A stretch of 64,000 bases of DNA from Tolypeutes matacus. Taxonomy: Eukaryota > Chordata > Mammalia > Cingulata > Chlamyphoridae. The DNA is taken from positions 9,078,438-9,142,437 of the forward strand of contig JAKSZT010054324.1 in NCBI GenBank assembly GCA_026826555.1. The letters run 5' to 3'. The notes below the pieces were generated by a model, which searched no databases, had not been told where the DNA came from, and worked only from the letters and a program-made list of their open reading frames with translations. Position numbers and translations under genes: made by a program. The first letter of the stretch is position 1. Every line of letters starts with the position of its first letter. This document shows positions 57,634 to 64,000 of this stretch, piece by piece.

Positions 57634-59364
57634 AATTACAGTTGTGATAAATGCTTGAGAAGGGTTGTCATAAGGATGGATAGTCAACAGAAGACTGTTA
57701 TCAAGTTTGTATAATCAAGAGAGGCCTCTATTAGGAAGTAGCATTAAAGAATGAGCTGTTTCAACTGCCCCCCCCACAAAAAAATGCATCAAAGACTCAA
57801 ATATAAAAGCAAGAACCATAAAGCTCCTAGAAGAAAATGTAGGAAAACATCTTCAAGACCTGGTGCTGGATTCTTAAACCTTACACCGAAAGCACGAGCA
57901 ACAAAAGAAAATATGGATAAATGGGACCTCCTCAAACTTAAAAACTTTTGTGATTCAAAGGACTCCATCAAGAAGGTGAAAAGACAGCCCACTCAATGGG
58001 AGAAAATATTTGGAAACCACAGATCCAATAAAGGTTTGATTTCCATTCTAAATAAAGAGATCATACAACTCAACAATAAAAGAACAAGCAATCTAATTTT
58101 AAAATGAGCAAAAGATTTAAATAGACATTTCTCCAAAAATGAAATACAAATGGCCAAAAGCACACGAGAAAATGGTCCAAGTCACTAGGTATTAGGAAAA
58201 TGCAAATCAAAACAATGAGATATAATCTCACACCGCATAGAATGGCCATTATTTTAAAAACAGAAAAGAGAAGATGTGGATAAATAGGAACACTCCTTCA
58301 CCATTGGTGTGATTGTAAAATGGTGCAGCCTCTGTGGAACACAGTTTGGCGGTTCCTCAGGAAGCTAAATATAGAACTGCCATATGATCCAGCAATTCCT
58401 CTACTAGGACTATATCCAGAAGAATTGAAAACTGTGACACAAACAGACATCTGCAAACCGATGTTCATAGCAGCATTATTCACAACTGCCAAAAGATAGA
58501 AACAACCCAAGTGTCCATCAATCAATGAATAGATAAACAAAATGTGGTATATACATATGATGGAATATTATGCTGCAGTAAGAAGACATGAAAATGGGAC
58601 ACATATGATAACATAGATGAATCTTGAAGACATTATGCTAAGTGAAATAAGCCAGACACAAAGGATTATTATTGCATAACCTCACTAATATGAACTAAAT
58701 AAGAAGAATAAATGCATGGAGTTAAGACCTAAAGTATAGGTTATTAGGAGATAAGAAGAGAGCTGAGAAGGACTACTAATGCTTAATGTACGTAGAAATT
58801 TTAATTTTCTTGACTATGAAAGTGTAGAAATGGATAGAGTTGACGGCAACGCAGTAGCAGTTGGTTTATAAATGGGATTGTGCTGAAAAGGGTAGTCTAG
58901 GGATGTAAATGTCAATGGAAAGAAAGCTAGAGAATAATCTAGGGATTGAATAACACAGTAAACCCAAAGGTAGATGAGAACCGTGGTTAATAGTACAAAT
59001 GCAGGAATGTCCTTCTGTGAACTAGAACAGATATACGTCACTATTGCAGGGTGATGGGAATGTGGAGAAGCTTGGGAAAAATACAATGCAACCTGTGGAC
59101 TACAGTTAACAGCAATACTGTAATATTCTTGCATTAATGCCAAAGATGTACTGTATTAATAATAGGGAGGTATGGAAAAAATATGCTAAATGTACGCTAT
59201 TAAATGTAGTGGTAATAGCCTGATGATATTATCTCATAATCTGTAACAAATGTTCCTCCATGGTGTGGTGTATTGGTGAAAGGGTGTTGTATGGGAATTC
59301 CACACATGTGCATGATTGTTTTGTAAGTTCACAACTCCTGTAACAATATATGTATATAATTGTT

Positions 59365-59470
59365 CCCTGGTTGTAAAGAGAATAAAATGAGTTAGCACAT
59401 TCAGTGCTAACAAAATATCTGCCACATAGTAGGCACTCCCTCAATATATACCAAATACTAGTGTTGATAT
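59365..59470 (+). repeat. MIR SINE, right half
   Basis: AGAGAATAAAATGAGTTAGC, ACATTCAGTGCTAAC and CCACATAGTAGGCACTCCC complete the MIR begun at 54820, so the L1 inserted in the middle of this MIR. Confidence 0.8.
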
Positions 59471-59474
59471 TATA

Positions 59475-60509
59475 AAGACAGCTAGAACTGCTGCACCCCA
59501 TTCTACTCTTAGACTAATGATAGTAGGTGTTGATAGCTGAAAAGGGTAGCATCTCACATTTCAAGTATAGATGATAACCTTCTGGCTGCATACTGTAGAA
59601 TTAATAAAGAACTTTCATCTGAGAAAGTGAACTTCCAACTTTCTAATCAAGCCTTATACCAATTGCAAATAAGTGTTTTTATAGGTTATGCTTTATGGGT
59701 AGCCTTGTTTTTAATTATGAGGTTTTTATTAGAGAGGTTTCAGAGTAAGTCGGCCATCTGACTTGCCAGAACTTGTTAAAAGGTTTTATATTGTGACTCA
59801 TTTACATGTGTGTGTGTTTAGGAGTGCTATTATTAAATTTTGCTGGCATACAGTGAGGGATTTGTGATTCACATTTGTCTACATATACAAATCCCCCACC
59901 CGCTCCATCCTTCCCCATACTCCCAATTCCCTCCTCTGCCTTATCAAAAGGCTAACTTCAGATTGTTTTCAAGGCTTTATACAGATAGAGTTATTTTCAA
60001 TAGTTTGTGCCTCATTCATTTTAGCTATTTACCCACATGAAACAGAAACAAACACTGCTACAAAAGTGAAAATCTTTTAGGTAGTGTTGTTAATGGGAAA
60101 ACGAGAAAGTCAGTAAAACAATGTAACAGCACGGATGCTATTTCCTCATGATCAATGTCTTATACTTTGTAAAGATTGTACCTTAAAGAAGCAATTATCT
60201 TCACATTTGAGTCAGTAAGTAGTACTGATAGATCAGTGCTAAAAACCAGAGTTTTCCAATTGCCTGCAGAGGAAAAGAGAGAGAAAAAATAGAACATGGG
60301 TGCACAAAGCCCTTTAAAATAATAAGGGCACTCCCAGATGTTAAAAAAAAAAATAAACTAAAGCTCAAAATGGAATGGACAGCAATTAAGCAACTCTACA
60401 TGATGATTCAATAAGAACAACAGCCAAACCTTTGTTGAACACCTCCTATATATGTACCTCCTACACATGAGTCCCTGGGCAGGGCATTGAGGATAAAAGG
60501 TATAAAATA

Positions 60510-60548
<39 letters not shown>

Positions 60549-60815
60549 TAAATGCAGGAGTTTTCTCTCATGTCACTATTGACTTTAAGTTTCCAACTTC
60601 TCTATTAATTAAATGTACAGGGGAGGGTAGAAGGGATGATGGGAAGTATGGAAAGAGAAAGGAAAGGAAGGAGAAAATGGGAGAATAAGAGAGAAAGAAA
60701 ACGTGTCCAGTGTTAGATGTCACAATGCACTAGAAATGCAAGCACTTGGGCACCATGCATAGCAGTGTTCACTTGATTCCACTTCCTTCCACTGAGTCAC
60801 TTCTAGATATAATTC
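59475..60815. other. No gene; unique sequence, poly(T) tract
   Basis: No gene seen. An L2-like scrap at 60420-60510 (TTTGTTGAACACCTCCTATA) runs into a T run of 36 bases (60512-60547) that lacks an adjoining SINE. A purine-rich stretch is at 60620-60700. Confidence 0.5.
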
Positions 60816-60819
60816 CTGT

Positions 60820-61212
60820 GGGGCTTGTATTATCTATTACTGAGTAAAATATTACCCACCCACCCCCCAAACTTAACAGCTGAAAACACCACCATGTATT
60901 ATCTGGTGTATAATAAAACCATGTATTTTCTCATGGTTTCTGTGGGTCAGGATTATGGGAACAGCTTAGCTGGGTTCTCTGCTTCAGGGTGTCTCCCAAG
61001 GGTGTTGTCGAAGTATCCACCAAAACTGAAGGTTCACCTTGGGAAGGAGCCATTTCCAAGCTAACACACGCAGTCATTGGCAGGATTCGTTTCCTTGAGG
61101 GATAGTGAGTTGAGGGTCTTAATTCCTTGCTGGCTGTTGGGCCAAGGCTGCCCCCCACCCCCACCCCTAGTCCTTGCCATATAGCCCTCTCTCATATGGC
61201 AACTTGCTTCAT

Positions 61213-61245
<33 letters not shown>

Positions 61246-61430
61246 CTAGCAAGATAGAAGTCACAATCTTTTGTAACCTAATCAAGGCAATAACATCTCC
61301 CCAAGGTTGCCACATTCTACTGGTATGAAGCAAGTTACTCAAGGCAAGGGAATTACGCAAGGCCCTGAACAGCAGGAGGCAGAGGCCGTTAGGAGCCACT
61401 TTAGAGGCTGCCTACTACAACTTAGCCATC
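60820..61430 (-). repeat. Ancient LTR-like remnant, class uncertain
   Basis: The order of TATTACTGAGTAAAATATTA, AACTTAACAGCTGAAAACAC, GGTTTCTGTGGGTCAGGA, GCTTAGCTGGGTTCTCTGCT, GGCAGGATTCGTTTCC and TTGCTGGCTGTTGGGCC follows a common ancient mammalian repeat, probably an antisense MLT-class LTR. A (GA)n tract at 61214-61241 interrupts it. The exact family is not certain. Confidence 0.45.
61214..61241 (+). repeat. (GA)n microsatellite
   Basis: A pure AG dinucleotide tract of 14 units. Confidence 0.95.
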
Positions 61431-61539
61431 TGCTCTCAGTTTCTTTGTTTGCTCATTTTTTCCCCATCTTTCCTCTAGTCAAGTTATTACAAGATTCCAA
61501 AGGAATCAGATCTAAACTTATAAATTGTACTTTTATCAC

Positions 61540-61700
61540 TGAGTTGATGTGCAGAAAGCACGGATCCAGGCCCAGGTCTGGCAACTTACCAGCTATAAGA
61601 TTTTAACCATCTTTGATGTTAAACTGAAATGGGGATAATCATACCTTCCTTATTTACCTCATTTAACTCTTGTCAGGATCAAGGAGGATAATGTAAGTCA
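61540..61700 (+). repeat. MIR-like remnant
   Basis: GAAAGCACGGATCCAGGCCC, AACTGAAATGGGGATAATCA and TACCTCATTTAACTCTTGTC follow the MIR order. Confidence 0.6.
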
Positions 61701-61704
61701 ATGT

Positions 61705-63250
61705 TTTCCAAAGCACAGCACCATAGCACTGGAGGTGCTGAGATGATTGTAGATGGTACATGGACTACAGGTGTAACTTTAAGGTATTTGTTTTAGACTG
61801 TATTAGGAAAATATAGCTTTCACAGCAAACCCATGATTTTATAGATAATGTTGCTTAAGACTTAAATGAAAATTTAAAAGGTGAGTTAATTTGAAGAAAA
61901 ACATTAAGAAAATAATATGATAGATGGAATGAGAATATGGCAAACATTGTGAAGGTGACATAAATGATTGCATAAAATAGCAAATGCTTCACAAATGTTT
62001 TGAAGCCTATTCATTAATTTCCATGGCTCTGGTTTAAGGAGGTATTTGGATGTATTTTTTGCTACAGAGAATTTTTACTGCAGAGCAAACCTAACTACAC
62101 CTAGTAAAAGAGAAGACCACTTGAAAATCCAGTCCTAAATTCTTTGTCCACAAAGAACCTCTCCCTATTATCCATAAAGCATTTATATCATTTTTTCCCT
62201 GATGTATTTCTTTCTCCTAGCAATGTCTTAATATCTTCCATTTATTTGGAGCTTACTGTATGCTAGAATGTACATATACCATTACAAATAATACTTTCCC
62301 TATGAGGAAGATTATATTATCCAATCTTATGAATGAGGAAACTTAGAGAAGTTAAATAACTGGGTAAAATCAACCAACTAAAAAATAACTTGACTCCAAA
62401 GTCTGTTTAAATTCTACTCAGCCAGTAAATTTTTAAACAACTGAACTTCCACACACTATGCCCACACCTTAACTTTTCCTACTTCTCACACTCTTACATT
62501 TTAGCATTGTAATATTTCTTGTCTGGAATGTGGGAAAATGTATCAACACCAGGGCTTGCAAAACAGGGTCAGAGGATGAGTCATCTATTGCCAAATACCC
62601 AGACAGAACTTGCAAACTAAAAAGCACATGAGAAGCAATTGCTTCCTGGCCCCAACTCTCTCATTCCACTCACCCCCCAAAAGCAAAGGAGTAAACAGGG
62701 AGATGAAGTTCAGAGACTTGCTGGGCTCCTCCCAGGAAGGGGTATTGGCTACATTGCTCACCCCTGCATGACTTCTCTACCAAGGATAATTCTACATTCA
62801 AAGAAGTGTATTACCCAGGGGCTCCAAACACCCCGTGAGCTGTTTCACTGCAAGATAAATCTCTTTAAAGAAACAACATCTCCCTTTTGCTTTTTCAGTA
62901 TGTCATGTGAGTTTTGACAACCAAGATATTCCAATGGTAAGTATAACTAAAATGTGTATAATTCTCCTTCAAGAAGAGCTTTGAGCTTTACTTCTTTAGA
63001 CCCTGAAAACCTATTTCAAGAAAGCCTATTACTAAAATTTAGCTCACTAACCAGAGGGAATTAGAATTCAGGAAATTGCAGAAAGTGAAATAGTCCTATC
63101 CTAGAAATATTCTTTTCTATACTCAGATTATTCACTATGCATTTTATAACAGAAAGCAACTTTTTGTTCATTTGAATTACAGAATATTAATATCACAAAT
63201 GCTCAGATTTTAGATGATACAAAATAAAACTATCAGAAGTAAATGCATGA
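61705..63250. other. No gene; unique sequence
   Basis: A MIR3-type remnant is at 62230-62440 (TTTATTTGGAGCTTACTGTA, AATGAGGAAACTTAGAGAAG). The remaining sequence is unclassified. The 92-codon frame at 62639-62917 shows no recognisable domain. Confidence 0.5.
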
Positions 63251-63251
63251 A

Positions 63252-63352
63252 AATTTTAAGTAAATATTTAAGAAATTTTAATTAAATTCAATTAATTAAA
63301 TTTAATTTTAAGTAAATATTTAAGTAATTTTAAGTAAATATTTGAAAATAGA
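63252..63352 (+). repeat. AT-rich imperfect tandem/palindromic tract
   Basis: The unit ATTTTAAGTAAATATTTAAG is repeated about three times with TTAATTAAATT-type palindromes between the first two. It probably arose by local slippage. Confidence 0.85.
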
Positions 63353-63371
63353 TCATTAAAATAATTTCTAG

Positions 63372-63985
63372 GGAAGCAGATGTGGTTCAAGCAATTGAGC
63401 TCCCGCCTACCACATGGAAGGTCCCTGGTTTGGTTCCCAGCTCTTCCTAAAGAAGAGAACGAACTGGCACGATGGGCAGGCGCAGCAAGTTGATGCAACA
63501 AGATGACAGCAACAAAAGACACTGGAAGAAAAACACAACAAAAGCAGGGAGCAGAGGTTTGCGGTGCCTCCTAAAAGAAGACAAGCAAGACCGTGAGCTG
63601 ACGCATTGGGCAGGCGCAGCAAGTTGTCGCAACAAGATGACGCAACAAGAGACACGGAGGGAAGTATAAAGAGAGACACAACAAAGCAGGGGGTGGAGGT
63701 GGCTCAAGCGATTAGGCGCCTCCCTCCCACATCAGAGGTCCCAGATTAGGTGCCTCCCTCCCACATCAGAGGTCCCAGATTAGGCGCCTCCCTCCCACAT
63801 CAGAAGTCCTGGGTTCGGTTCCTGGTGCCTTCCAAAGAAACAAGATGAACAGAAGAGGAAGTGCAAAAAATGAGGGGGCAGGGAGAAATAAATAAAGTCT
63901 TTTAAAACAAGGAAGAACAACAGACACAGCAAGTGTGAAAATGAGGGGGTGGGGAGAAATAAATAAAATATTTTAAAATATATAT
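63372..63985 (+). repeat. Compound (trimeric) DAS-type SINE with internal triplication
   Basis: Three tRNA-derived units in one 614-bp insertion. Head 1 (63373-63447) is CAGATGTGGTTCAAGCAATT with GGTTTGGTTCCC. Head 2 (about 63545-63572) is internally deleted. Head 3 (from about 63690) is GAGGTGGCTCAAGCGATTAG, in which a 34-bp segment is present three times (63710-63743, 63744-63777, 63778-63811) before the B box GGTTCGGTTCCT. The tail block GAGGGGG(C/T)(A/G)GGGAGAAATAAATAAA is also duplicated. A short TSD, TTTCTAG (with flanking similarity), at 63365-63371 and 63986-63992 suggests a single integration. Confidence 0.85.
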
Positions 63986-64000
63986 TTTCTAGCAATGTGG

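Larger units (their letters stand above)
55209..59354 (+). mobile_element. 5'-truncated L1: part of ORF2 and 3' UTR, multiply interrupted
   Basis: A dead L1 starting inside the ORF2 reverse-transcriptase region (ACAAACCAATCACAACTAAC, then AATTAAAAGCCCAGGACCAG for the KSPGPDGF motif). The catalytic FADD box is readable at about 56183-56194 within the frame [13 protein letters not shown]-terminal coding similarity follows (DKWDLLKLKNFC at about 57913-57950, then [15 protein letters not shown]). The 3' UTR is at about 58680-59354. The endonuclease domain is absent. Three SINEs interrupt it (55749-55942, 56712-57027, 57449-57633), along with an (AAAT)n tract and a 10-base N gap. Frameshifts and stops are frequent. 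The 10-mer TATAATTGTT at 55199-55208 and 59355-59364 is probably its TSD. No clear poly(A) tail remains. Confidence 0.9.

Noticed and set aside
60512..60547. 36-base T run considered as the tail of an antisense SINE or retrocopy
   Set aside because: No tRNA-like head, coding similarity or TSD could be found next to it.
63447..63995. Several overlapping minus-strand frames with Ser/Cys/Leu-rich sequence
   Set aside because: All are antisense readings of the compound SINE. Similar frames appear over every DAS-type SINE.

Overview
The window is mammalian nuclear DNA, almost certainly from a xenarthran and most likely an armadillo such as Dasypus. The diagnostic evidence is a dense set of tRNA-Ala-derived SINEs of the DAS type. 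Their head carries a TGTGGCTCA A-box region and a GGTTCGATCCC-like B box, and many have a GC-rich body and an (AAAT)n AATCTT tail. They sit among LINE-1, MIR, L2, hAT and LTR remnants. CpG is scarce outside the SINEs and the base composition is AT-rich, as in intergenic or intronic mammalian DNA. I see no bacterial, viral-genome or organellar features. I could not recognise any multi-exon host gene, promoter or CpG island, so the window is either a gene desert or the inside of a large intron.

Layout. 1-2.3 kb: unique AT-rich DNA with one short SINE. 2.3-4.25 kb: an old L1 broken by an LTR (2768-3240) and a GC-rich SINE (3692-3882). 4.4-21.7 kb: mostly old, decayed repeats (L2, MIR, MER5-like), microsatellites, one dimeric SINE (11916-12135) and unannotatable sequence. 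21.7-23.4 kb: a nested locus in which an LTR holds an antisense ARPC3 processed pseudogene, which in turn holds a dimeric SINE. 23.4-37.4 kb: L2/MIR remnants, another LTR (27168-27610), several SINEs, a tRNA-Ala-like element (29598-29671) and three L1 3' ends. 37.48-38.43 kb: an antisense HMGN3 retrocopy with an apparently intact 77-codon ORF of the HMGN3b type, followed by a SINE and then a fourth LTR copy (38542-38992). 39-48 kb: MIR remnants, SINEs, an unidentified retroposon (42733-42952), a relic of C2H2 zinc-finger exon sequence (44470-44770) and a G-quadruplex motif (45398-45435). 48.2-49.6 kb: old L1 3' half. 49.6-54.8 kb: mostly unique DNA with L2/MIR/hAT remnants. 54.8-59.5 kb: a MIR split by a 4-kb L1 that carries three SINEs and an assembly gap, with a fourth SINE at its left junction. 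59.5-64 kb: old repeats ending in a compound SINE with an internal 34-bp triplication.

Nothing here works together as a pathway or operon. The biology on view is retrotransposition: L1 machinery mobilised SINEs and cellular mRNAs (ARPC3, HMGN3), and flanking target-site duplications (TSDs) let the order of many insertions be read. I found no convincing new gene system. The best candidates for a second look are the intact HMGN3b-like retrocopy, the reuse of one target site by an L1 and a SINE, and the compound SINE at the right end. All family names come from memory of sequence patterns, without database comparison.
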